DNA of 35,928 nt from contig JAITVD010000048.1 in the NCBI GenBank assembly GCA_031285965.1, positions 1 to 35,928 of the forward strand, written 5' to 3'. The notes beneath the pieces are model-generated. The model saw nothing but the letters and a program-made list of their open reading frames with translations, made no database searches and was not told the DNA's origin. Origin of the DNA: Azoarcus sp. Its GTDB lineage: Bacteria > Pseudomonadota > Gammaproteobacteria > Burkholderiales > Rhodocyclaceae. The position numbers were made by a program, and so were the translations under genes. Numbering within the stretch: the stretch's first letter is position 1; every line of letters begins with the position of its first letter. Below are positions 28,532 through 35,928 of this stretch, piece after piece.

Positions 28532-29157
28532 TGGCTGCCCGCTTTGGCCTCGCCGTCTGCGTCGAACGGGTTTTGCGCACTCGTGCGGCCATCCTTGCCG
28601 CCGCTGCTTTCACGAGCGCCTGTGCGCTCAATCCGCCAGCTCCGCCTGCCGATGCCGTGCCGCGTCAGGCGTTCGACGCTTTTTCGATGTCGGGTCGCCT
28701 TTCTGCCAGCGATGGCAAGGAAACGGCTTCGGGTCGTCTGGATTGGGCGCATCGCCCTGACGCGGATCGCTGGACAATTTCCGGCCCGTTCGGGCAAGTT
28801 GCCGCGCAGATTGACTCCGGCCCGGACGGCGCGGAAGTGGTGCTTGCCAGCGGTGAGCGCCAATCCGCCCCGCAAGTTGTTGACCTCATCCTGATATTGC
28901 TTCCCGGCGCGTCCGAGGCGGGTTTGCCGCCCGAACGGCTTGTCGCGTGGGTACAGGCCGCGCCACCTGATGGCGCTGAAGTGCGAACCTTCGACGCGCA
29001 AGGTCGTCCGGCGCGGCTCATCGACAAGGGCTGGATTGTCGACTACCTCGGCTACCGGGACGAAACCCCCGAGGCCATGCCGCGCCTCGTCGATATTTCC
29101 CGTGGGGAATTCCGCCTGCGCTTGGTCGTCGACCGCTGGGAAATGGAATCGCCGTGA
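28531..29157 (+). CDS. lolB: Outer-membrane lipoprotein LolB
   Basis: A 208-residue lipoprotein that accepts lipoproteins from LolA and inserts them in the outer membrane. The signal sequence ends in FTSAC with the lipidated Cys at about residue 31; Thr at -3 is less usual than Leu. The mature part carries the LolB-like text FSMSGRLSASDGKE, RLDWAHRPDADRWTISGPFGQ and DKGWIVDYLGYRD. Start ATG 28531 shares its A with the TPR stop. Its stop overlaps the ispE start (GTGA), so TPR-lolB-ispE look like one transcript. Confidence 0.9.
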   Translation: MAARFGLAVCVERVLRTRAAILAAAAFTSACALNPPAPPADAVPRQAFDAFSMSGRLSASDGKETASGRLDWAHRPDADRWTISGPFGQVAAQIDSGPDGAEVVLASGERQSAPQVVDLILILLPGASEAGLPPERLVAWVQAAPPDGAEVRTFDAQGRPARLIDKGWIVDYLGYRDETPEAMPRLVDISRGEFRLRLVVDRWEMESP

Positions 29158-30035
29158 GCTTTCCTTCCCGGATGAAACCTCCGGCTTTTGGCTCGGATAG
29201 ACGGCTCGAAGGTTGTCCGGCGCCGGGCAAGCTCAATCTTTTTCTGCATGTCACTGGACGGTGCAGCGATGGCTATCACTTGCTGCAAAGCGTTTTCCGG
29301 CTGCTCGATTGGGGCGATACGCTCGATTTTTCTGTGCGTGACGACGGCATAATCCGTAGGGTGAGCGCCGTTGGCAATGTGCCGGAAGAAACCGATCTCT
29401 GCGTGCGGGCGGCCCGCGCTTTGCAGCAGGCCGCCCGTTGCCCGCTTGGCGCGGATATTGCCTTGCACAAACGCTTGCCGATGGGCGGCGGGCTAGGGGG
29501 GGGCAGTTCGGATGCCGCCACCACCTTGATGGCGCTCAATCATCTTTGGGACACTCGGCTCGGATTGGATCGACTGCGCGAGATTGGCGTCGGGCTGGGC
29601 GCGGACGTGCCTTTCTTCCTCTTTGGGCGCGATGCCTTCGCGGAAGGCATCGGCGAAATTCTGCAACCGGTCGACGTGCCTCCCGCTTGCTACGTCGTGC
29701 TCTCGCCCGGTATCAGCGTGCCGACCGCACGGATTTTCTCTTCGCCAGACTTGACGCGAAACACGCCCCAGATTAAAGTTGCCGACTTCACGTTTTGCCA
29801 TAGCAAGAATGATTTGCAGCCAGTTGCCTGCAAGCTCTTCCCGGAAATCATGGAGGCGCTTCTTTGGCTTGGGCAGTTTGCCCCGGCGCGGATGACGGGT
29901 TCGGGCGCATGTATTTTCGCCTCGGTCGGCTCAGCCGAACTCGCGGCGGGCATCGTCCGCCAATGTCCGGCTCCTTGGCGGGCATGGCAAGCGCCAAGTC
30001 TGGCGCGGCATCCGATGCTGGCTCTGGTGGCGTGA
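29154..30035 (+). CDS. ispE: 4-diphosphocytidyl-2-C-methyl-D-erythritol kinase
   Basis: A 293-residue GHMP kinase of the MEP isoprenoid pathway, phosphorylating CDP-methylerythritol. Motif 1 APGKLNLFLHVTGR with the DGYH segment (about 23-42), ATP-binding loop LPMGGGLGGGSSDAAT (about 108-123) and motif 3 ARMTGSGACIFAS near the end. The GTG at 29154 overlaps the lolB stop; an ATG at 29172 is a possible alternative. The ATP-loop codons contain a run of eight G. The lolB-ispE-tRNA-Gln-prs order is typical of betaproteobacteria. Confidence 0.96.
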   Translation: MSFPSRMKPPAFGSDRRLEGCPAPGKLNLFLHVTGRCSDGYHLLQSVFRLLDWGDTLDFSVRDDGIIRRVSAVGNVPEETDLCVRAARALQQAARCPLGADIALHKRLPMGGGLGGGSSDAATTLMALNHLWDTRLGLDRLREIGVGLGADVPFFLFGRDAFAEGIGEILQPVDVPPACYVVLSPGISVPTARIFSSPDLTRNTPQIKVADFTFCHSKNDLQPVACKLFPEIMEALLWLGQFAPARMTGSGACIFASVGSAELAAGIVRQCPAPWRAWQAPSLARHPMLALVA

Positions 30036-30046
30036 ACGGTTTTTGA

Positions 30047-30120
30047 TGGGGAGTCGCCAAGCTGGTCAAGGCACCGGATTTTGATTCCGGCATTCGAGGG
30101 TTCGAATCCTTCCTCCCCAG
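30047..30120 (+). tRNA. tRNA-Gln (TTG)
   Basis: A 74-base cloverleaf. Acceptor TGGGGAG pairs with CTCCCCA, the anticodon stem CCGGA/TCCGG encloses TTTTGAT (anticodon TTG), the T-loop is TTCGAAT and the discriminator is G. The bases after it are CCC, not CCA, so the 3' CCA is not encoded, unlike tRNA-Val and tRNA-Pro here. Confidence 0.95.
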
Positions 30121-30134
30121 CCCAGTTTTATGGC

Positions 30135-30157
30135 GGGCAGACCTCCAAGGTCTGCCC
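30135..30157 (+). terminator. Hairpin after tRNA-Gln
   Basis: A 9-bp stem GGGCAGACC/GGTCTGCCC with a 5-base loop lies between tRNA-Gln and prs. It lacks a proper T-run, so it may be a processing or weak termination signal. Confidence 0.4.
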
Positions 30158-30207
30158 GTGTCACTTTGACGGCGCGGTTGTTTTTATAGGCCGCCTCTGG
30201 AGTCACC

Positions 30208-31161
30208 ATGCCTTCCGGCAGCCTGATGGTCTTTACCGGCAACGCCAACCCAAAACTTGCCGCCGATGTTGCCCGTCGGCTGGGCATTTCGCTGGGCGCG
30301 GTGACGGTCAGCCGCTTCTCTGACGGCGAAGCGCAGGTTGAATTGCACGAGAACGTGCGCGGCGAGGATGTATTCATCCTGCAACCGACGTGCTCGCCCA
30401 CCAACGAAAACCTGATGGAACTTTTGGTGATGGTCGATGCCCTCAGACGCGCCTCGGCTCGTCGCATCACCGCCGCTATTCCCTATTTTGGCTATGCGCG
30501 TCAGGACCGCCGCCCACGCGGGGCGCGGGTTCCAATTACTTCGAGGCTCGTCGCCAACATGCTTGAGGCCGTCGGCGTCGACCGTGTGCTGACGATGGAT
30601 TTGCACGCCGACCAGATACAGGGGTTTTTCAATATTCCGGTCGACAATGTTTACGCTTCCCCGACGCTGCTAGCCGACCTCGGGCAAAAAAAATACGACA
30701 ACCTGCTGGTCGTTTCGCCCGATGTCGGGGGCGTGGTGCGCGCGCGCGCGTTTGCCAAGCGGCTGGAATGCGATATGGCAATCATCGACAAACGCCGCCC
30801 CAAGGCCAATGTGTCCGAAGTCATGAATATCATTGGCGAGGTCGAGAACCGCTGCTGCGTCATCATGGACGACATCGTCGACACCGCCGGGACGCTCTGC
30901 AAAGCGTCGGATGCGCTCAAAGAACACGGCGCGAGCCAAGTATTCGCCTACTGCACCCACGCGGTGCTGTCCGGCAGCGCGGTTGAGCGCATCGGCGCTT
31001 CTTCGCTCGACGGCCTCGTGGTGACGGACACCATTCCGCTGCGCGAGGACGCGCTTGCCTGTCCGCTGATTCGCCAAGTTTCGGTTGCGACGATTCTTGC
31101 TGACACGATGCTCAGGATTAGCAACGAAGAATCCGTTTCCTCCCTCTTTTCAGAGGGATAG
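30208..31161 (+). CDS. prs: Ribose-phosphate pyrophosphokinase
   Basis: A 317-residue enzyme making PRPP from ribose 5-phosphate and ATP, the precursor of nucleotides, His and Trp. Motifs: [11 protein letters not shown] near 34-44, the [20 protein letters not shown] flexible segment near 94-113, [11 protein letters not shown] near 131, [10 protein letters not shown] near 171 and the PRPP loop [16 protein letters not shown] near 218-233. Length is standard. ATG 30208 has GGAG upstream. Followed by rplY after 57 bases. Confidence 0.98.
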   Translation: MPSGSLMVFTGNANPKLAADVARRLGISLGAVTVSRFSDGEAQVELHENVRGEDVFILQPTCSPTNENLMELLVMVDALRRASARRITAAIPYFGYARQDRRPRGARVPITSRLVANMLEAVGVDRVLTMDLHADQIQGFFNIPVDNVYASPTLLADLGQKKYDNLLVVSPDVGGVVRARAFAKRLECDMAIIDKRRPKANVSEVMNIIGEVENRCCVIMDDIVDTAGTLCKASDALKEHGASQVFAYCTHAVLSGSAVERIGASSLDGLVVTDTIPLREDALACPLIRQVSVATILADTMLRISNEESVSSLFSEG

Positions 31162-31218
31162 AAGATTTTTTTCATCCCTGTCTGGTCGCGGGCGGGGTTT
31201 TTTCAGGAGCTGTAAAAC

Positions 31219-31839
31219 ATGTCTATTACCTTCAAGGCCACCCGCCGCGAACAGCAGGGATCGAGTGCGAGCCGCCGCCTGCGTCGCGCAGGGCAACTGC
31301 CGGGCATCATCTATGGGGGCGGCAAAGAAGCCACCTCCATCGTTATGAGCCATAACGACCTTTTCCATTTGCTCAAGAAAGAAGCCTTCCATTCCACGCT
31401 TCTGACGGCGGAGGTCGATGGCGCAAAGGAAACCGTGGTTCTGCGCGATACCCAATGGCATCCGTACAAGCAGCAGGCGTTGCACATCGACTTTCAGCGC
31501 ATTGACGCTGAACATGCCATCCACATCAAAGTTCCGCTGCACTTCGTCAACGGCGAAACCAGTCCGGCGGTCAAGCTGGGCGGTTGCCTCATCGCCCATG
31601 TCATGACCGAGCTTGATGTCAAATGCTTGCCCAAGCATCTGCCGGAGTTCATCGTCGTCGACCTTGCCAACCTTGAGGACGGCCAGTCTTTGCACGTTTC
31701 GCACCTGACGCTGCCCCAAGGCGTTGAGCTTGCGCACCACACCGACACCGACCCCGTGGTCGTCAGCGCGCAGCAGAGCCGCATCGACTCTGACGCTGAA
31801 GCCGCTGCGGAGCAGCAGGAAGGCTCCGAACCGGCCTGA
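31219..31839 (+). CDS. rplY: 50S ribosomal protein L25/general stress protein Ctc
   Basis: A 206-residue long-form bL25 (Ctc type). The N-terminal 5S-rRNA-binding domain (about 1-95) contains SSASRRLRRAGQLPGIIYGGG and DTQWHPYKQQALHIDFQRI. The C-terminal TL5 domain has HLPEFIVVDLANLEDGQSLHVSHLTLP, followed by a short Glu/Ala tail. Start ATG 31219 follows AGGAGC. Its stop shares a base with the ATG used for pth (TGATG). Confidence 0.96.
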   Translation: MSITFKATRREQQGSSASRRLRRAGQLPGIIYGGGKEATSIVMSHNDLFHLLKKEAFHSTLLTAEVDGAKETVVLRDTQWHPYKQQALHIDFQRIDAEHAIHIKVPLHFVNGETSPAVKLGGCLIAHVMTELDVKCLPKHLPEFIVVDLANLEDGQSLHVSHLTLPQGVELAHHTDTDPVVVSAQQSRIDSDAEAAAEQQEGSEPA

Positions 31840-32528
31840 TGGCTGCGTTGCCGGGGCAAGCAAGCGCGATGACGAAGGCGGCTCCAGCCCCCCGGCTCAT
31901 TGTTGGCCTCGGCAATCCCGGCGCGGAATATGCCAAAACCCGGCACAACGCCGGGTTTTGGTTTTGTGAAGGGCTGGCTCATGATTTGGGTGCGCGTTTC
32001 TCGTTTGAATCCCGTTTTCACGGATTCGTTGCTCATCTTCGTGAGGCGGGTCAATGGCTGCTCATGCCGCAGACCTTCATGAACTGCTCCGGTCAGGCCA
32101 TTGGCGCGTTCGCCCGCTTCTATCGCATCCTTCCGAATGAAATTCTCGTCATCCACGATGAGCTTGACCTGCCCCCCGGGCAGGCGCGTCTCAAGTTTGG
32201 CGGCGGCAGCGGCGGGCATAACGGCCTCAAGGACGCGACCGCCCACCTCAGCGTCCCGGACTATTGGCGCTTGCGCATCGGCATCGGGCATCCCGGCGAG
32301 CGCGGCGAAGTCGTCAACTACGTCCTCAAGCCTCCGAGGCAGGAAGAGCGAGCCGCCATTTTTGAAGCTATCGACCGCGCATTGGCTGTTTGGCCGCTGC
32401 TCTCCGGCGGCGACTGGGAAAAAGCCAGCCAACGCCTGAATACCCGACCGAAACCCCCAAAATCCCAAAAACCGGCATCGCCCCCGGAAGCCCCCGCTTC
32501 CGCTGCCGACAAGGAACTCCCGCCATGA
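31839..32528 (+). CDS. pth: Peptidyl-tRNA hydrolase
   Basis: A 229-residue (or 219) enzyme that frees tRNA from dropped-off peptidyl-tRNA. Motifs: [22 protein letters not shown] with the catalytic His, [12 protein letters not shown] with Asn, and [26 protein letters not shown] with the catalytic Asp. A Pro/Ala/Lys-rich tail of about 30 residues follows the fold. The start is uncertain: ATG 31839 is coupled to the rplY stop, while ATG 31869 ([15 protein letters not shown]) would give the shorter N-terminus usual for Pth. The stop overlaps ychF as ATGA. Confidence 0.95.
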   Translation: MAALPGQASAMTKAAPAPRLIVGLGNPGAEYAKTRHNAGFWFCEGLAHDLGARFSFESRFHGFVAHLREAGQWLLMPQTFMNCSGQAIGAFARFYRILPNEILVIHDELDLPPGQARLKFGGGSGGHNGLKDATAHLSVPDYWRLRIGIGHPGERGEVVNYVLKPPRQEERAAIFEAIDRALAVWPLLSGGDWEKASQRLNTRPKPPKSQKPASPPEAPASAADKELPP

Positions 32529-33619
32529 GCCTCAAATGCGGCATCGTTGGTCTGCCCAACGTTGGAAAATCCACGCTTTTCAACGCCCTCACCAAAGCGG
32601 GCATTGAGGCGGCCAATTACCCGTTCTGCACCATCGAGCCGAATGTGGGCATCGTCGAAGTGCCCGACCCGCGCCTCCAGCAGCTCGCCGAAATCGTCCG
32701 CCCGCAGAAAATCCAACATGCCATCGTCGAATTCGTCGATATTGCCGGATTGGTTTCCGGCGCGTCGAAAGGGGAGGGGCTGGGCAACCAGTTTCTCGCC
32801 AACATCCGCGAAACGGACGCAATTGCGCATGTCGTGCGCTGCTTTCAGGATGAGAACGTCGTGCACGTGTCCGGCAAGGTCGATCCTGTCTCCGACATTG
32901 AGACTATCCATACCGAACTGGCGCTGGCGGATCTCGCCAGCATCGACAAACAGGTCGTCAAAGTCGAAAAAGCAGCGCGTTCCGGGGGCGACAAGGAAGC
33001 CAGACGCTTGTTCGATGTGCTCAAAAAAGTGCAGGCCGTGCTGAACGAAGGCCGTCCCGCCCGTGCCGCCGATCTCTACGATGAAGAAAAGGAACTGCTG
33101 AAACCGTTTTTCCTGCTGACGATGAAACCGACGATGTATGTTGCCAACGTCGCCGAACACGGTTTCCACGACAACCCGCTGCTGAAAGCCGTCGAGGATT
33201 ACGCCGCGCAGGAAAAAGCGGTTGTCGTTCCCGTTTGCGCGGCGCTCGAAGCCGAAATTGCCGACCTCGATGACGAGGACAAAACCGCGTTTCTCGACGA
33301 CATGGGGCTGGCCGAACCGGGGCTGGATCGCGTCATTCATGCGGGATACAGGCTCCTTGGCCTGCAAACCTATTTCACCGCCGGGGTAAAAGAAGTGCGT
33401 GCGTGGACCATCCACGTCGGCGACACCGCCCCGCGAGCCGCTGGGGTCATCCACACCGATTTCGAGCGCGGCTTTATCCGCGCCCAAACCATCGCCTTCG
33501 AGGATTTCATCCAGCACAAAGGCGAAGCGGGCGCGAAAGACGCCGGAAAAATGCGCGCCGAAGGAAAAGACTACGTGGTGAAAGACGGCGACGTTATGAA
33601 TTTCCTGTTCAACGTCTGA
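32525..33619 (+). CDS. ychF: Redox-regulated ATPase YchF
   Basis: A 364-residue Obg-family P-loop protein that binds ATP rather than GTP and associates with ribosomes. G1 [14 protein letters not shown] (about 8-21), G3 [10 protein letters not shown] near 73, a NVAE segment in place of NKxD near 206, a helical insert (about 125-200), and a C-terminal TGS domain ([20 protein letters not shown]... [13 protein letters not shown]). The ATG at 32525 has AAGGA upstream and is the family start; an upstream in-frame extension through pth is rejected. A terminator follows. Confidence 0.97.
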   Translation: MSLKCGIVGLPNVGKSTLFNALTKAGIEAANYPFCTIEPNVGIVEVPDPRLQQLAEIVRPQKIQHAIVEFVDIAGLVSGASKGEGLGNQFLANIRETDAIAHVVRCFQDENVVHVSGKVDPVSDIETIHTELALADLASIDKQVVKVEKAARSGGDKEARRLFDVLKKVQAVLNEGRPARAADLYDEEKELLKPFFLLTMKPTMYVANVAEHGFHDNPLLKAVEDYAAQEKAVVVPVCAALEAEIADLDDEDKTAFLDDMGLAEPGLDRVIHAGYRLLGLQTYFTAGVKEVRAWTIHVGDTAPRAAGVIHTDFERGFIRAQTIAFEDFIQHKGEAGAKDAGKMRAEGKDYVVKDGDVMNFLFNV

Positions 33620-33664
33620 GCAGAATCAGCCGTATCAGGGCGTTTCATAAGGTATCAAAATCGC

Positions 33665-33690
33665 AAAAAGCCCCGTAACAGCGGGGTTTT
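33665..33690. terminator. Bidirectional terminator after ychF
   Basis: AAAAAG-CCCCG...CGGGG-TTTT forms a stem of about 9 bp with A and T runs on its two sides. It can serve ychF on the plus strand and the DUF1640-like gene on the minus strand. Confidence 0.8.
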
Positions 33691-33782
33691 ATGGCTTGAC
33701 GTGTCATGCGCTATCGTGACATACCATTAAAAACCGGGTATGCCGACAGATGCAAAATACAGGAGCGCAAAGTTACGAAAGC

Positions 33783-34076
33783 CTAAAGGAGTTTGGTGAG
33801 GGCAACGACCGCGCCGACGGCGATGGTGAGCATTGTTCCCAGTTTGATGGTCATACGCTGCTCAAGCTGTACTATTTCCTGCCGCATCATGGCAATGTCA
33901 CTTTTCAATACAGCAATATCGCCTTTCGTAGCGACATCATGCCTACTTATTTCAAGCACTTCGTACAGCGATGCCGCCTGAGCCTCTGCCTGGGCTTTGG
34001 CCTGATTGCGCGGTATCCCGGCAGCCTCAAGGGTCTCTACGTATTTAAGCGTATCGAAGGTGATGTTTGTAGCCAT
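33783..34076 (-). CDS. DUF1640-like coiled-coil membrane protein
   Basis: A 97-residue protein starting MATNITFDTLKYVETLEAAG, with a helical coiled-coil middle (about 20-75, QAEAQAASLYEVLEI... LKSDIAMMRQEIVQLEQR) and a C-terminal membrane segment (LGTMLTIAVGAVVAL). This layout matches DUF1640/CCDC90-type small proteins found in many proteobacteria, whose bacterial role is unknown. The start at 34076 fits the family; a longer frame to 34136 lacks support. It probably forms an oligomer anchored in the inner membrane. Confidence 0.75.
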   Translation of the reverse strand: MATNITFDTLKYVETLEAAGIPRNQAKAQAEAQAASLYEVLEISRHDVATKGDIAVLKSDIAMMRQEIVQLEQRMTIKLGTMLTIAVGAVVALTKLL

Positions 34077-34190
34077 ATGCCCAGATTCTAGCCACGTCAT
34101 CGCGGCGCTGGCAAGCAGAATGAGGCGCTGTGGCATGAATTAGCACGGCATTGTTAGCGCCAATTGCGTTGCCTGATTAGCACGGGCAAT

Positions 34191-34215
34191 AAAAAAGGGG
34201 GCTTTCGCCCCCTTT
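34191..34215 (-). terminator. Terminator of the PEP-CTERM gene
   Basis: On the minus strand AAAGGGGGC-GAAA-GCCCCC is followed by T6, starting about 25 bases after the gene stop. Confidence 0.88.
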
Positions 34216-34240
34216 GTGTTGTGCCTTGCTGTTGCCGCGA

Positions 34241-35053
34241 TTACTTGTTGCGGCGACGGCGCACGATAGTGCCGATCATGCCGAGACCCGCCAGCAGCAT
34301 GGCATAGGTTTCGGGTTCGGGAACGGCAGTGACCGTGCCGGTGCGGATCGTGAAAACCACGTCGTCCCAGTCATTGTCGGGGCAGCAGTACATGTCTTCA
34401 AAGCCCACGACCGAGTACGTGTAATCGTACCTGTAGCCGCCCTCAACGTAGGAGGCCGTTGCCACATTCTCGGCGATCACAGCATGGTTCATCTTGTCTT
34501 TGCTGTACTGGCTGGCTGATCCAACCGCCGAGCTTTCAGCGCCGTTGAAAAAGATTTCGTGGCCATAGTTGCCATGCTTGTCTTTATTCCAAAGACGTAA
34601 AACGAGATCGTCGCCGGCCTCGAAATTCTGGGTGAACGAAATCCATTGACCCGTCTGCACCATTTTGGTGTTGTCGGCAAGCACCTGCCAGCCGACGTTG
34701 TCTTTGATATTGAGCACGGTGCTGGGATCGTTATCGTAAAGACCCACGGACAGGCAGGAGTTGAAATCCGCATCGCCTGTATGGAACATGAACTCAATGG
34801 TCTGGGCATTCTCGGGAACGACGTACTGCCCCTTCGTATTGAGGCTGGCCGAATTTAGAGTGGGCTGCTTGATAGTCAGCGAGCCAGCCTTTGCCGGTGC
34901 CGTTACCGTGCCGTTCTCATAGTCTTTCTTGACATTTTGCCAGCCCTTGGTTTGGGAGAGGGCTTGCATGCCTGGGGCAGTGAGACCCCCACCTCCTGCC
35001 AGAACAGGGGCGGAAAAGGCGGTTAGCAGTGCAACAGAAAGCAGCTTGCGCAT
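34241..35053 (-). CDS. PEP-CTERM sorting-domain protein, DUF4114-like
   Basis: A 270-residue exported protein. Signal peptide MRKLLSVALLTAFSAPVLA (1-19); a mature domain of about 220 residues ending in the DUF4114-like motif NDWDDVVFTI, with the paired Cys of MYCCPDND just before it; and a C-terminal PEP-CTERM tail of VPEPETYAMLLAGLGMIG then RRRRNK (about 244-270), the signal for exosortase (EpsH/XrtA-type) processing. Such proteins go to the cell surface, often in exopolysaccharide-producing betaproteobacteria. The start at 35053 has AAGGAG upstream. A sigma-54 promoter and a strong terminator make it a single-gene unit. No exosortase gene is in the window. Confidence 0.9.
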   Translation of the reverse strand: MRKLLSVALLTAFSAPVLAGGGGLTAPGMQALSQTKGWQNVKKDYENGTVTAPAKAGSLTIKQPTLNSASLNTKGQYVVPENAQTIEFMFHTGDADFNSCLSVGLYDNDPSTVLNIKDNVGWQVLADNTKMVQTGQWISFTQNFEAGDDLVLRLWNKDKHGNYGHEIFFNGAESSAVGSASQYSKDKMNHAVIAENVATASYVEGGYRYDYTYSVVGFEDMYCCPDNDWDDVVFTIRTGTVTAVPEPETYAMLLAGLGMIGTIVRRRRNK

Positions 35054-35109
35054 GATGGAACTCCTTTGGTGGCGCAAAAAATAGTGACCCATGTACGATG
35101 CTCTATCTA

Positions 35110-35124
35110 GCAATGACTGTGCCA
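35110..35124 (-). promoter_or_regulatory. Sigma-54 promoter of the PEP-CTERM gene
   Basis: On the minus strand TGGCAC (35124-35119), five bases, then TTGC (35113-35110) is the full -24/-12 consensus. The expected start point is near 35098, giving a leader of about 45 bases before ATG 35053. A possible activator site, GTGT-N11-ACAC, lies upstream at 35174-35192. Confidence 0.82.
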
Positions 35125-35239
35125 GTTTTTAACGTGTTGAAAAATAGAGTGTTATTTTTTATGTTGGCGGACGGTGTAAAAAAAACTGACACAACTGTTT
35201 GGCGACCATAAGCAACATGCCTTGGGGGGGGGCGATGCT

Positions 35240-35359
35240 TCTAGTAGGAGAATAGTAGAAACTGGACGGATTCGGGGGTTCAAAACCGGGCTGGAGCCCG
35301 CACGGCCACAGGGAAGAACGGTTTTTTGCAAGAATCTTGATTTCCGGATGGATTTGGGT
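35240..35359 (+). repeat. Dispersed repeat, copy B (inverted relative to 1-120)
   Basis: Reverse-complement match to 1-120, 92 of 120 bases by hand count, no gaps. A partial second unit sharing the TGGTAGAAATCCGGA-type edge lies at about 35388-35409, about 133 bases after the matching edge at 35255, so copy B may be part of a tandem array. A minus-strand 92-codon frame spans this area, but the substitution pattern does not support coding. A run of nine G lies just outside, at 35224-35232. Confidence 0.75.
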
Positions 35360-35493
35360 TTTTTTGGGTAGTTTTTTCGCAGAAAAATGGTAGAAATCCG
35401 GAGTCCGCCCGGTAGTTTTCCACCGATTAAATGCCAATTAAAGTTACTTCAAGACAGGCTTGAAGTGCCGCTCACGAAGGCGCGTCTGTATTG

Positions 35494-35814
35494 ATGCTGC
35501 CCGTCGCACCTCACGTTCCCGCCCTTGGCCTCCATGCCCTGTCCTTGGACGACGATGCCGGGCGCAAGCGCATGGTCGGCATCTTCATGAACACCGAGGA
35601 GCAGATCGCCGAGATGCTTGAGCCGGGGTGCGTCTGGCAGGCCACGACGGCTATTACCGCCAACAATGTCAAGGTCAGGATCGGCGGCACGGGCAAAAAA
35701 GTGCGCGGCATGAAGCGCGGCTCTTGGGCCGCGCACCCTATGGGCGAGCGGGGAAGCCAGCTTGCAGCCTATGTTCCGCAAACGCTGGTACGCCGGAAAG
35801 CCGTACCGCGATGA
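35494..35814 (+). CDS. Hypothetical protein
   Basis: A 106-codon frame with balanced composition (central text GIFMNTEEQIAEMLEPGCVWQ and VKVRIGGTGKKVRGMKRGSW). I do not recognise a family. There is no clear ribosome binding site before the ATG at 35494. Another plus-strand frame (LEVPLTKARLY) breaks off just before it, so this may be a fragment of a larger broken gene. It overlaps the next frame by 44 bases. Confidence 0.4.
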   Translation: MLPVAPHVPALGLHALSLDDDAGRKRMVGIFMNTEEQIAEMLEPGCVWQATTAITANNVKVRIGGTGKKVRGMKRGSWAAHPMGERGSQLAAYVPQTLVRRKAVPR

Positions 35815-35928
35815 GCTTGGCCTGTGGCTGGAGGGACGGCAGATTCTGGGGCGCTTCATCCTGCATGGCGGGGCAAGCCACGCCAAGGTGGATTACGCCG
35901 ACGAATACGTCCAGAGCCTCCTGTACGG
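35771..35928 (+). CDS. Hypothetical protein, partial at window end
   Basis: Open frame running off the window, 52 residues so far, starting MFRKRWYAGKPYRDELGLWLEG and continuing GRFILHGGASHAKVDYADEYVQ. The residue mix looks protein-like, more so than competing frames here. It overlaps the preceding ORF in a different frame, as is common in phage or mobile gene clusters or after a frameshift. No family recognised. Confidence 0.4.
   Translation, partial: MFRKRWYAGKPYRDELGLWLEGRQILGRFILHGGASHAKVDYADEYVQSLLY

Noticed and set aside
29496..29503. Run of eight G in ispE as a phase-variation site
   Set aside because: It encodes the essential glycine-rich ATP loop; switching off an essential gene is unlikely, so it is probably just codon choice, though prone to sequencing error.
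34137..34190. Direct repeat ATTAGCACGG (34139 and 34176)
   Set aside because: Only 10 bases repeated once between a gene and a terminator; it could be chance and has no mobile element between copies.
35159..35437. Minus-strand 92-codon ORF covering repeat copy B
   Set aside because: The matching frame also stays open in copy A, but the differences between copies fall in all codon positions and include Gln/Trp and His/Cys changes, so coding is not supported.

Overview
The window looks like chromosomal DNA from a GC-rich betaproteobacterium, probably Rhodocyclales or a nearby order. The evidence is two conserved housekeeping blocks with the usual betaproteobacterial gene order (thrS-infC-rpmI-rplT-pheST-ihfA-merR-tRNA-Pro and TPR protein-lolB-ispE-tRNA-Gln-prs-rplY-pth-ychF), a UbiK/ComM pair, and a PEP-CTERM surface protein. 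The order-level placement is inference; no phylogeny was run.

Layout. 1-1740: one copy of a dispersed repeat, then an AGCS-family sodium/amino-acid symporter. 1751-9582: tRNA-Val with a strong sigma-70 promoter, then the translation block thrS, infC (AUC start codon), rpmI, rplT, pheS, pheT, then ihfA, a MerR-like gene and tRNA-Pro with a long perfect terminator. 9632-16569: a type I restriction-modification operon (hsdM, two RhuM-like remnants, hsdS, hsdR) lying between tRNA-Pro and argB. This is the clearest accessory insertion. The space between hsdM and hsdS is a patchwork of duplicated hsdM 3'-end sequence and internally deleted RhuM-family genes, all joined by ATGA stop/start overlaps.

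16611-24116: argB, ydfG and a divergent ABC-F gene (ybiT type), then a minus-strand group mgtE, TonB-C-terminal-like protein, ubiK, comM. 24398-26362: a bacterial dynamin-like GTPase. 26678-33619: TPR protein, lolB, ispE, tRNA-Gln, prs, rplY, pth and ychF, mostly with stop/start overlaps. These serve lipoprotein localisation, isoprenoid precursors, PRPP and ribosome function. 33783-35124: a DUF1640-like coiled-coil protein and a PEP-CTERM, DUF4114-like secreted protein preceded by an excellent sigma-54 promoter. 35240-35928: the second, inverted copy of the dispersed repeat (about 77% identical over 120 bp to the copy at position 1), then two overlapping unrecognised ORFs cut by the window end.

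No rRNA, CRISPR array, intact insertion sequence or replication origin was seen. The most interesting points are the decayed RhuM cassettes inside the restriction operon, the sigma-54 promoter of the PEP-CTERM gene, the inverted repeat pair bracketing the window, and the AUC-initiated infC.
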